NCBI GenBank assembly: GCA_942486035.1
Contig: CALNXK010000013.1
Coordinates: 1,035,001 to 1,099,000 of the forward strand
Length of the DNA stretch: 64,000 nucleotides
From: Porites lobata
Taxonomy: Eukaryota; Cnidaria; Anthozoa; Scleractinia; Poritidae
Reading direction: 5' to 3'
A model generated the notes under the pieces. The model was given only the letters and a program-made list of their open reading frames with translations. It did no database searches and was not told the DNA's origin. Positions 21,571-33,731 of the stretch are shown here, piece after piece (position 1 is the stretch's first letter; each line of letters starts with the position of its first letter). The position numbers and the translations under genes are program-made.

Positions 21571-24500
21571 TCAAAAGATGCAAAACTGCGATTAAGTTCC
21601 AAGTAAACTTCAAGCCATTTAACAACGGAGAACATAAAATCTTGTCTAGCTTGTACTGAGAGACATTTCCATGTCATTCAAAACCCAAAACAAGACAATG
21701 TATGAGAAACTAAATGCAATGGAAGGCTAAAATCTTAGCCCCCTAGTTTAGCACGCTGAAATTGGAGGAACTGTGCTCTGAGCCCTGACCGACAATATGA
21801 TCTAAGAATTGGTTCAATGGACTGTTTATTAGCTTTTATTCAAGGCGGAGTTGTTTTAAAGTACGCCAAAGGTTATAATTAAAAATTTGAAATAACCTAA
21901 CCCAGCACTTTAAATTCAAGGATTTACAGTGGTTTCATAAATGTTTAAAAGCTCAATTAATTTAATTCATGCTTCTAGCAACGGAAACGCATTACGGAAA
22001 TTGCAGGATGTGGCATTAACTCGGAAACTGATTAACCAAGCTGCTTGTGTCATTTTGCCGCTGGCTGCGGTATTATGCTGGTTAAGATTACTAATACGGT
22101 TTTCTAACGCATTGAACCGTCACTGAGCCTCGTACAAAAAGTTTTAAAAACAAGTCCCGAACGTGACATGGAAGCAGGAAGTGCTAAATGAATCCTGTAT
22201 TTGCTTTATGCAGTCTATGTTGTTTTTTCAGTAAATAATTTCTAAGTGTCAAACGTTTGGGTACTGACTGGAAAGGTTAAAATAAGTGTAAGGATCTCGT
22301 GAGAAAAGTATCCCCTACTTTCGCTTTAAATGTTTGTACGTCCGGCGGCGCCTCGTGTTAAAGACATCATACGGTATAGTACCCCTCAAAGTTCGGACAA
22401 AGTATTACACCATATGTCATTAGAATTCAGAATTTCATCAACAGACTTAGATTAAAAGTCAGAATTACCTTGTTCAGCATAATAAACAGGAGAAAAGAAA
22501 TGTAGTGCGTTGTAATTACTATTATATAGTTACGCCATGTAAAATCGTTATTTGAGGACCTATGAATATATGATCAACATTTTTCTGTGAGTGTTCAATT
22601 GCATTGAGATTTTTAAGCCTTCCTTTCTTTGAAAACTTCTACGAATTTAAGCTCTTTATAAATTAAACCTATAATCTATGGACAGAACCTTTTCTTTAGT
22701 GGCTTAGTTTTCCTGGTAGGTTTAGAAATTTTTTTTTATTATACCAAGATCTTACAATATACATGCACTTAATGTCAGATCCCGAGGGTTCGGCCGCAAC
22801 AAAAGAATAACCGGAGAGAACCAAAACAGTCAACACAACTTTAATTCTTAAACCACTGAATGAATGATTTACAAAGTACTTTCCAGACTTTCTTTATATT
22901 ATCTGCATCTTTTTCCTCCACTAGCTGCTGTTTCTCTAGTGGGATAACTTTAAAAATCGTTGCTTTTCGCTTGAGACTTCGTGTTTGTATTGTTGTGTTC
23001 ATTCACGAAAAAGAAAACTGGCGGTGTTTTTCCCGCCTTCTGTCACATCACTTTCCACCATGCTTTGATCACGTGCTGTAATGAAGCCCGAGCAGGGTAT
23101 ATTGCTTGATGTATCACTATTGGGATAGATTTGATTTTAGTCCAGGCCACGTGACCAAGAATCAACCAATGGCAGTCCCTGTTTAGTTAAGATAAGGTCT
23201 AGGAATATAACAATACTCGATATTTCTTTTCACACTGATACATTGGCCTTCGGGCGATTGACTGACCACTAGCGTGGTGGACCGGTACTGAATGACAATG
23301 TGGTGACACCTGATCAATACTTTTCACATGGTATTTTACGTAATTTTGAAGCCTAGAGTAGAAATATTTCATGCAGAAATCAAAGCGAAAAATAGATACT
23401 TAGTTGGCAAGCTCCACTAAGTGCGCTCGTATCGCCAGATAGCAGCTATCCTTTCTAAGAGACACGTGGATCGTTTGGGCGGAATAAGCAATTATTAACA
23501 CGACGTCTCTGACAGAAATAGAATAATTAGTGGATCAGCAGACAATACAATATACACGCTGATGTTAGAATGATAAAAGGTTAAAATGATACGCTTGTCA
23601 TGATTGCATCGTCACGGACCACACCCTTTTTGCTGACGTCACTTAAGTGTGCAGATTATGCAATCTCCTGTTTATACTTCAAAAACATTGTTCAGTTCCC
23701 TTATATTCAAGCCATTTTTTAAAGCCAGGAATTTCAAGGGGCTTGTTCCTTAACTTGTCCGCATTCGTGGCTCTTGATCGAAAGAAAGCACTCATTCTCG
23801 AAATGCCTTTCAGCCCCGAGGCAGAATTTCAGCGTTTCCCTGGTGGAATTCCGAAAACAAAATAGATAGTAAACAGAATGGATGTTCACTTTTCGTTTCA
23901 TTTCAGCTTTGTAATCGATATTTTCACTCAAGGATGGCTTCGTTATAGCGTTGAATAGTGTGTCGCGTTGACGAAGGGCTACCACTCGAGATTAATCAAC
24001 TCACTCATATGTTCATGGCCCTGCATCTTGTTCAAAGGCCGATTAGCGCTAACCCGAGATTAAATTCTAATCCAGGGTTTTTTTTCTTTGGTTCAAAAGC
24101 ATTTTCTCGGATTATTTTCTCTGTCCTTTTTAGGGCATCTAATCAGCAAATTACTGTAGACATAATAAATTAAACTGAATTTGCTTTTTAAGCTTTCATT
24201 TCTAAATTCATATTTCGCACTAAAACTCAACTGCTCAACTCAACGACGGTAACCCTATTTTGAACAACCCAAACGATAAATTTGAATTTTTATGGCAACC
24301 ACATTGAAGCTCCTCAACTGAATCCCTTTACTCATTTGATGTTAAACGGTTCTTTGCTCTTCCTGTGGATGTTGGTAACAAATCACTTTTAATTATGTCT
24401 AGTTTTTCGGCAAACAGTTTTGTTTTCCTTTCGGTCTCCTTGTTTTGTCGAACTTCCCTTAAGAAACTGACTGCCGGTCGAGACTTTTGGGAAAACACAA

Positions 24501-26631
24501 GTAAATAGTTTTATATCTGAGGAACTATGCATTAAGGGCGCGTCCGCCTTATCGCTATTCCGGGATAAGAGTAAATTATGGAATTACCAGTAGGAATTTC
24601 TTGTCTACTTGGCTCTTATTGGGTAAGTTTCCTATAAAGAAATCTGGTTGTTATTAGCCTGCAGTGCAGGTGTCTTCTCTGGGCGCGGGAATGTTTTTGC
24701 TGGGAAAAGCGCCACATTAAAACTTCCGCAGAGAGGAGGAAATGGGGCCGCTCTTACCCCAAGGCTGGTTTACTATTTCTACTCTTCCCAACCTTCCTCT
24801 GTCATAAAATCTTTAATATCCATCTGGTTGTTTCAGATTCAATTCAGATTTGGTACAATGTTAATTCCTATCCTAGAGTACGATCAACGGTAGCCTCTTA
24901 GAATAACTTGCCACGAATAACACGGTCGAGACTTCCTTTCACCATTTATCGACTTAAGTTTAAGTTAAGCAATGATCTCCTTGATATCTCCAAAGTGCTA
25001 GCTATAAACATCACAGTTCATATGATGATTGGAAAATTAAGAAAAAATCATAACAATACGCCATTGGTTGGGGGAAAAGGTGTTTATTAACACACTCACA
25101 CCGTTACAGACTAAACACCATTTCCTCTTGTACATACGTTTCGATCCTTCCGAGTTCTGGCAAGGAGAGCGCGGAAAGTTTCTGAACATTGGCTGGTAAT
25201 GGAGCCATACTTACTAAGGAACTAACTGTACTCCTTCTTTTTCTGTTAAAAATCGATTTTAAAAAAAGTTTTGACTTCGATTGATAACGATTTTCGATAG
25301 AAAATCGATAATGATTGATTTATCGATTGCTTTGGATTACTATCGATTATTATTGGAAAAGGCTTAAGTCATTCAGTAGAAGTTCAACATTAACAAGATG
25401 CTGTCTTTACGGTATACGTATCATTGAGTTATTCAGTCGTGATATTTCTTGTGCACTTCTTTTAATGGATAAAATACTTAGAGAACAGAACACTAACAGA
25501 AACAAGTTGCTCTTTACTTTGATTTTAAGGTTAAGCGCAGTTCATAATAAGGAAGGAATTCAAAAATTGCTGCGATAGTGGTCGAGCCGGGGCAACCCTC
25601 AGTATCCTAGCTGTAGCAAGTCCACAACTGATGGAGCATGATAAACAACAAAATCAGTGTTCTTGTAATTTCAATGACTCGCATTAAAAAAGAATCGTAA
25701 GAATGAATGGTTAAGTAAACAGAATCATCGTCATGTTGTTGCTTGTTATCGAATACTATCGATTACTATCGATTTTTATCGATTTTTAATCGATAAAAAT
25801 CGAAAAATTAGTTTTACCGGGACTTCGATTTCCGATATCAATCGATACCATGCCTGGATCACTGCACACAATAAAAAATTCTCTCTGAACGTCCTTGCTT
25901 TTGCTGAAGTTTCACTATTAAATAGCTTCATCATTTTTGCTGATTATTGCTCCACGGTCTAGTATAGGCTAACCGGCAGTTACACAGACCAAAAGAAAAC
26001 ATGATAGCTTATCAACAGACTTTGACGGAAATATTTTTGTTGACAACGAACCACCAAACGTCATCCTCCTACCAAATTTTAAACATAGTTTAATCCAGTG
26101 CTAGGTTGTTCTCTCCGCGTCACAAATCTATTCGTGTCTATTAACATGGCTATCTCCCGCAAACCAATAAAAATACAGACGGAAGCTTTTATTTTTAGCA
26201 TACCACGTACTCAAGAACGAATTTACTGAGGCTATTTTCCAGTTTAATCACTCAAAAGTATGTGTTGAATTTGACTATGTCTTTTTTAAATAATAATTAA
26301 AAACATGTTGCTATAACAATTTTTTTTTGGTAGAAAATATTTTCCCACAAACTGGTCCTATCATTAAACAACATGCTTAAACCGTAGAGTTGAAGCTTTT
26401 TGTTTAGAAAAAACTCTCATGAGATGATTTATTCTATGCCAGTAATTAATTTCACTTTCTTCATGTCTAAAACAACATCAGGAAAGATTTTTTAAGCTTA
26501 GATCGGCCAAAAATCATGGTAGTTAGCTGCACTGCTCCTCAGACTATAAGAAATATGGAGCAGAGGCACCTAGCCTGGTAAGTGTTGAATGAACTGCAAT
26601 GGATGGAGCTGGTGAATAATGATCAAAGTTA

Positions 26632-27150
26632 TGTTTCGTTGAAATAAAATGAGTAAATACGTCGTGGTACTGTTTGTAGTAGCTTAGATACCTGATTTTT
26701 TTGTGAGGCCTTTAAGCAATATATTTCTCTTAGAAAACCCATGCTCACTAGCTTACTGACTAATTAAAGTTAAGCTTCAGTACCTCAGGCTTAGGGTTAT
26801 GAGTCACTTTTGTGTGTCATTTGATCTGTTACTTTACAGGCTACCGACACCAGAGATCATGATGTTCCATTCTAGAAAAAGAGCCAGATTAAACAATAAT
26901 AACAGGAAGATTTTAAAATGGTCAAGTGATACAGAAGTAGACAGCCCAGTGTGGACGAATGATGAGCGATGTGAAAAAAATTATAAAGTAAAAATAATTA
27001 TAATAATAAAAAAAATAAAAAGATTTAGTCAATTATTCAACCTAAACCAAATCTGTCTAGGCTTCTTTTAACCTTACCTGTTTTGTCTAATTTATTATAA
27101 ATCTCTAGATCTCATTCTTACTTAAACGAGTTCGGCTATTATTATACTAA
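26632..27150. other. Counterpart of the inverted segment, copy B
   Basis: Reverse complement of copy A 4,854-6,309 without the 911-bp insertion. The unoccupied target reads TTAAAGGCC on the minus strand around 26,708-26,715. Open frames here (for example 26,799-27,071) are low-complexity and have no supported product. Confidence 0.9.
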
Positions 27151-29602
27151 ACTAAGACACTCTCCACCGGCCATTGCATTTGATACGGAGTCTTTACAGC
27201 AACTGCAAACGTCAGATTTAAAGCTGACAGTTTCTCAAATAAGGAGACACACAGATCAAAACTGTACGAAGTAAGTCTCATGAATAGACCTGACATGAAA
27301 CTGTAGCTATTGGTGTGTAGATGTGTAAATGTAACGGGAAACCTTGGTCATGTGGTACGAATTGACGTTAGCCCAAAACTTCTAAAATCTCTTCAACTTG
27401 GCAAGAAGGCTGGGACTAATATAGTACAGGGCTCATTGCAAAAGCGAGGGAGGTGTTCGACTTTTAAAAAAGTTTAGAGCTTTAATTTGATGATGTCAGG
27501 GAATATCAGCTTCTTTCATCGTAATAAGTGCATTAATTCACCTAATCAAGTCATATTACCTCTGTTTATATTGCTAGTGATCCCGCTTTCTAATCAGAGG
27601 CCCTTCTGTCTTCCGAAGAGCCAAAGTATTTGTGCTGAAGGTATCCTGTCAGTTTAAGAATAAATGACCAAACAGTTTTGTAAAAAGGACAAGATTAATG
27701 AACATACAAGAGCGTACGGCTAAGATGAGATATGAAGCTATATAGTTTATTGGAATGTGAAGAATTCAAGCCGAGAAGCGATATGCGGCAAATGCTGGCC
27801 AGGTCCCTGATATTTCCCTCAAGAGACACTTATCGACTTAGTAACGTAACTACTTTTAAGTTTTTCACTTCTTATCCTGTCAAGACAAGAGACACTCCCA
27901 AAACGAGTATTTCGCAATAGTGGTATATTACACTTCGGAAGCTTTAACGAGCAAAGAGTAAAATAAACGGAAATTGTTCACAGTCACTTCCGAGTTAATG
28001 ATCTCTATCAAGCAAACGGACACTGCACTGTGGTTTGTTTCCCTCTGGTTTTTATCAAACTCATTTAAGTTACGGAAACGGTTGATTCATAACGGAAATT
28101 AAACTGCAAACAGAACGTGACTTGATTATCAGAAAAGATCACGAAGACTCATCATTAAGAGGGGAAAGGAATACAAAAAAAGGTGTTTCTTCCTCAGCTT
28201 CTCTTAGCAGCTCTCAAATCAATTGTGAATGGACATAAAATGGACCAAGAACAAAACATCGAAACCAAGTTGGAATACTCTAATAACATAAACTGCTTGC
28301 AATGAAAGAAATTTCAGTTATTGAGCTACAATAGTCATAATTCAATCCCACTAAAAGAGAGACAAAAAAATACCAGTCATTCAATTTACTAAAAGCAGAT
28401 CAGTAAAGCGAATCAAAACTGTCTCCAAACTGTCCAATGGGGAAGTAGTTGACACTTTATCATAGCATAAAACACGATTTCTGTGGTGGCAATATTTTGT
28501 TCCTATCCTCCAAAATTACTATTTTCAAAACTTTGTAAGATCTTACTCATCCACAACCAAAGCTAAATGATGTTTGACACGTGAGGTTAACCGCAAAGTT
28601 TGGCTCTTCATTGCTTAGTTATCATATCCTGTCAACGTCAGCAAAGTATTTAATTTTAAACTGAGTTCTTCTTTTGTCGAGTATGCCGATGTCTTCGGAA
28701 ATCATTACAGTACAGGCGTGAGCGTCACCAGAAACTTAGTCCTCAAGCTGTACATAGAGGTAAGAATAATCAAAATCATAGTAATTATTCTGATGATCGT
28801 TATAATAATAATCTCATCTTATGATTTTCTCAGTGTAAACGATAAAAGCCGGTTGAGGGACTGTGTTAACTTACAAAGGGGTTTTCACGTGGCCTGCGCT
28901 GATTCAAGACTAAAATATCTGATACCTTGGGAGATGCAGTAACAATATTGATGAATCTTATAAAATTTATTTATTTATTTTTTACAGAAACAAGCCTTCA
29001 GAAAGTTCAGTACTTGTCTATAGTATTCAAGATGGCAGGGATAGCATCTAATGGCGGCTTACCCCAATGCACGAATGCAGTCAAAAAGACGCGCTTTGGT
29101 AAATACCAGACCATTGGTGTTTTAAGTAAACATAAACTTGGTTATTTGAAGCGAAACAATTCACATTTTAAACTAGCAACCTGCTGAATTTGAAAGTGCC
29201 GGTAAACAATTAGCCCGTGACGTCAATGGGCCTCACCCACAATTCTGACGTCTGTGATACTGTTTGCGTGACAATGCAGTTTGATACTTTGAATTCTCTA
29301 AATATTAAGGTAGGATGAAAAATCCAAAAAGAAAAAATTAATAATAAAAAATCAAGTCTTTTTTAACACCTTTACTTTAAATGACATTAGCTTTGTCATG
29401 AGGAGGCTAAAACCTAAGCTTAAATAGTAGTTTGAATATAGTAACGGCTTTGTCCAGTCACCTTTTTTAAGCACAAAATAATTTATTCCTATATATATAC
29501 CTAGAGTAGATTTTGCGCAAAATGGGAAAAAAGCATATCAAACCTTCCGAAATGTGTTAAGTTAACAACTACTTTTCACCCTTTAATTTTCTGCTGGTCT
29601 AA

Positions 29603-29806
29603 GGGTGAATTTCCACTGCCGCGTAATTTTTTACGTGCGCACGAGCGTAAATAAAATGGAAGTAATGAACTGAAGTGTGGCGCGTAAACGTTAAAGTTGA
29701 GCGAGGTTTAACTTTCACGTTTGCGCGCGACCTATCATACATTATTGCCTCTATCCCATTTACGCGAGTACGCACGTAAAAATTACGCGACAGTAGAAAT
29801 CCACTC
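29603..29806. mobile_element. Short TWA-type MITE, copy B
   Basis: Partner of 9,975-10,177, with TAA at 29,600-29,602 and 29,807-29,809. The ends have accumulated substitutions (GGGTGAATTTCC at left, AAATCCACTC at right) not shared with copy A. Confidence 0.8.
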
Positions 29807-30162
29807 TAAGTGACTCGTTTAAAATTCCTCTCAACCAGCGGAGAATTTAGCCTAGAAAGGACATCACAGTTTTGCTTGTTGAGTTATATACAATGATTTT
29901 CAGCAAAAAGTCTTAACCGGTTTCTAAGCTCAGTATTAAGTCTGTAACTAATTCTAAAGTGTGAATGTATCGTTCAATTTTTGATGACACTCTCTGACGA
30001 AATTTTGAGTCATTATTTTGAGTCATTATTTTCTTGCATTGAACGTAAATTTGATATAAATTTGGTGTAATGCAGACTATAACAAAGACGTAAATTTAAC
30101 CTCAACTTTATTGAACTTACTATTCAGGATAAATAACATGATACATCAAGTAAAAGATACAA

Positions 30163-30221
30163 TAATAGTATTAAACATAGCCGGCGATGCAATGTAGATA
30201 CGGTGGAAAGCTGAATGCAGG
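30163..30221. other. About 60 bp present only in copy B
   Basis: Copy A reads straight from AAGATACAA to TATATATTTATAAAT near 10,530. Copy B has an extra stretch containing CATAGCCGGCGATGCAATG. No inverted ends or clear target duplication, so it may be a deletion in A. Confidence 0.7.
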
Positions 30222-32601
30222 TATATATATTTATAAATCAGTGTGCGGCTGGTGCCTAGACGAAGCTGAAACCGGCATACGAGTTTATGTTTCTGATGGA
30301 ATAGAATGACCCAGGTTAACATTAACTGCAGAAGACAAACTTGAAATATTTCGTTTTTAATAGTATTTAACCGATGTAGACAGCGACGAAGCTCTTTTAA
30401 GAACTAGCCTTTCTTTTTCCTTACAAGGGACTAATTCCAGTTTATAAAATGAATACCGCAGCATCAAAACCAAATTAGAGTGACTTTCAATTAACAGTAT
30501 ACTTACTACTTCAATTCACTTACTCCGGCAGTATTGTCAGTAACCATTTGTGGACTTGAGTCAGTAATAGTATATCCTTGTTAAGATAACTACTAAAAAA
30601 CGGTCTTACACATTAACAACTGCATGCATAACAATAGTCAACCAAGAAAACGATAATTTCAGACGTCATTACTTACAGCACTGCTTCACTAAGTTTGTTA
30701 ACTGTTCTATTAGTAGTTCAGCACGCGTCGATTAAAAATTAGTACACAGTAACATAATGGGCAATGAAAAATTAAATGTCTAGTTCGTGGACTCTGTGAA
30801 AAATGATCCTGATAAACAAATTTGGGGTGCCAAAAGGCCGCGTGGCGTGGCACGGTCATTTTCAATACTAAATCATGGTCAAAATGTTAGATTAAATCCT
30901 TAGGTGAAAAAAGCAAGGAATGCTTTATTCTGTGACAGAGGTTCCCAGAAAATCGTATCAGTCAAAGAAAGCAGGGACAGTCAGAACAGTGCTTTTGTAC
31001 CATTCTGTTTACTCTTATAATATTATTTTTTCAGGTTTTGACTCAGCGTACTAATTTGTCTTCCATGATCATTTATATTGTTCTTATTATGGACGTTATT
31101 CTATTGTTTTTGATCTGGAACACAAGAGTTAAAAAAAAATCATCAAGTCTAACTGCAAGTTTACCTGTTAAGTTGATATCCTCATTTCAAAGCACAATTT
31201 ACAGTCTTCATATGCATTCAAACAGTAAAGGACTTCAATATAACTGCCTTTCTTATCAGTAGCTTTCAATAATCAGGCTTTTATTTCAAGAGACTTTATA
31301 TACAGAAATTCAACTCAATAAGAATTGATGTAAGATTATTATTCTTATCCCGTGACACCCGAAACACATTAATTAGTTGTTACGAAGTCCACTAATGACG
31401 TCACGCCCATTACGTTCGGATCGCGTGACAATGTAATATTCGCAAATTACTTCCGTTGAGGGCGGATTGTTTCGCAAGCTCTAATTATAATTAATTTTAC
31501 GCTTTTCTGGTTGTATTGATGACCACATTAGATCTTGTTTTAGTAAATGAATCATAGTTTATAATAAGAAGGACAAGCAATACTTCTATCCTCCAAAATC
31601 ACGATGTTGCTTTTTTAATAAAACCTGTCCTTTTTTTCTCCCCTGACAAAATTCATGACGTTACCTAAAAAAATGTTGCTTAAACTTTGCTTTACGTTTA
31701 TGAACATTCTTCGAACTAACTGACCATCCTCTGCGATGAAACTGAAAGATACATTAAGTACATTAAGTACTTAAGGTTTACTTCGTTTAAAAGGAAAGCC
31801 CCAAACGGAGACAGCCCACCACCAGACAGCCAACCCTACGTCGACACAAATGTTTAACTTTCACGCAATATTCTTCGGTGACTTCTTTTTTAGATATGGC
31901 CACACAATAATAAATGCAGTCTTATCTCTCACGCGATCACACCACAAATTACTCCGCAAACCTTCGACTATAAATGAGTGCAAGTTACACTTTAATTATC
32001 ACAGAAAGGTTAAAATAAAGGTCACTAAAACGAAGAAGACTTTTTGAAAAAAAGCGGAGTCTCTGGCAAAGTTTTTGTTCGGCCATTCACTCCAAAGTCA
32101 CCACTGTCTTCAGTTTCTTGATTGTTCTTATCAGCTTTCCCTCTACGAATTTTTTTTATTCTCGGTAGAAATAAAAATATTAGCTCCAAAATCAATAAGA
32201 GAACTGTTTGTTGCGAACTAAGAAATCTCTCGCGTAAAACAATTACCGAAGGAAAGAATTTGTAACTTTCAAAATGGCGACCAGCTCGGTTACCATCCAC
32301 AACAAGAACAAAATAGATCATTTTCCCATAACATATGTTTGTTTGTTGGTCGGATTTGGGAGATCTGATCTTTATAAGCCTTCCTGCCGGTTGTTATGAA
32401 TTGGAATCAATTTGTTGGGAAAAATGTCTACGGGCCAATTATTAGAACAAAGTGATATTTTCATAGATATCATGACGCACTGTCTGATACCAACAGTAAA
32501 ATAATCCGGTAGTTTTTTGTTGTCTGCTACAAAACAATCGTGCGAAGGATGAAACATAAACAACTGACACTTCCTTTTTTCAGGATTTTAGGAAATAATA
32601 C

Positions 32602-33600
32602 CGGAATACGTCCGCAAATTTACTCGAGACCAGCCTCATTCAAGTGTTTCATGAACGCAAGACCAGTGTGGTCGAGGACTTTGTTGAGAGCTCATCTAAC
32701 GAGTTGAGATAAACTTAACTTTTACTTTACTGCTGTCATCACTTTTGATTTAATAATTTGTCAGAAATAAACTCAGTGACAAGCTTTTCATATCAAAAGT
32801 AACGAGTAGTCTACAGAAAAGCAGAAATGCTGGAAGTGGATTGAAGCAATATAATAGACTTCCTTCAAAGGCCATTACATTGATAAATTTATGTTGCATG
32901 CTTGTTTTACAGTTTAATTGAATTGTAATAATTCTAATAAGATTCCAGTTTTCTTGTCAAATTTCCTTTGAACAAGCGATTTTTAAGGGATCTGCCTCAT
33001 TCAGTAAAAATTTACAATAAACTCCGCACAAGAAAACAGATAAATACTTGAGAAATTGGTTGTTTCTTACTCGCTGAGCATAAGTAGTTCGAAGGCATGA
33101 AATGGCATACGGAATACGTCCGCAAATTTACTCGAGATCAGCCTCATTCACTTAAGTGTTTCATGAACGCAAGACCAGTGCGGTCGAAGACTTTGTTAAG
33201 AGCTCATCTAACGAGTAACTTAACTCTTACTTTATTGCTGTCATAACTTTTGATTTAATAATTTCTCACAAACAAACTCAGTAACAAGCTTTTCATATCA
33301 AAAGTGACGAGTAGTCTACAGACAAGCAGAAATGCTGGAAGTAGATTGAAGCAATAGACTCCCTTCAAAGGCAATTACATAACTTTATGTTGCATGCTTG
33401 TTTTACAATTTAATTGAATGGTAATAATTCTAATAAGTTTCCAGTTTTCTTGTCAAATTTCCTTTGAACAACCGATTTTTAAGGGATATGCCTCATTCAG
33501 TAAAAATTTCCTAAAAAACTACTCACAAGAGAACAGATAAACACTGGAGAAACTGGCTGTTTCTCAGTATTCGCTGAGTAGTTCAGTCAAGGGCATGAGA
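32602..33600 (+). repeat. 508-bp tandem duplication specific to copy B
   Basis: The unit starting CGGAATACGTCCGCAAATTT at 32,602 restarts at 33,110. Both units run through CATGAACGCAAGACCAGTG, TTCATATCAAAAGT and GCCTCATTCAGTAAAAATTT. Copy A has one unit, starting near 12,917. The two units differ at many positions, so the tandem is not recent or a gene-conversion tract is mixed in. Confidence 0.85.
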
Positions 33601-33731
33601 TGGTATTTTTACTGCTAACGCGTCTGTTGAGATGAAAACTGTATGAAAAGGTATCTTTACCTTTAAGTGTTGTTTATCAGTACTTAAAAATAATAATTTT
33701 GGATTCTTTTGGTAGCTGGAAGCAGAATGAT

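Larger units (their letters stand above)
21859..33731 (+). repeat. Segmental duplication, copy B
   Basis: Direct-orientation partner of 1-13,542, separated from it by an 8.3-kb spacer that contains a dead LINE. It lacks the two transposons found in A at 5,316-6,226 and 6,442-7,665, carries the segment 26,632-27,150 in opposite orientation to A, and has an extra 508-bp tandem duplication near its right end and an extra stretch of about 60 bp near 30,163-30,221. No gene is supported inside. Confidence 0.95.
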
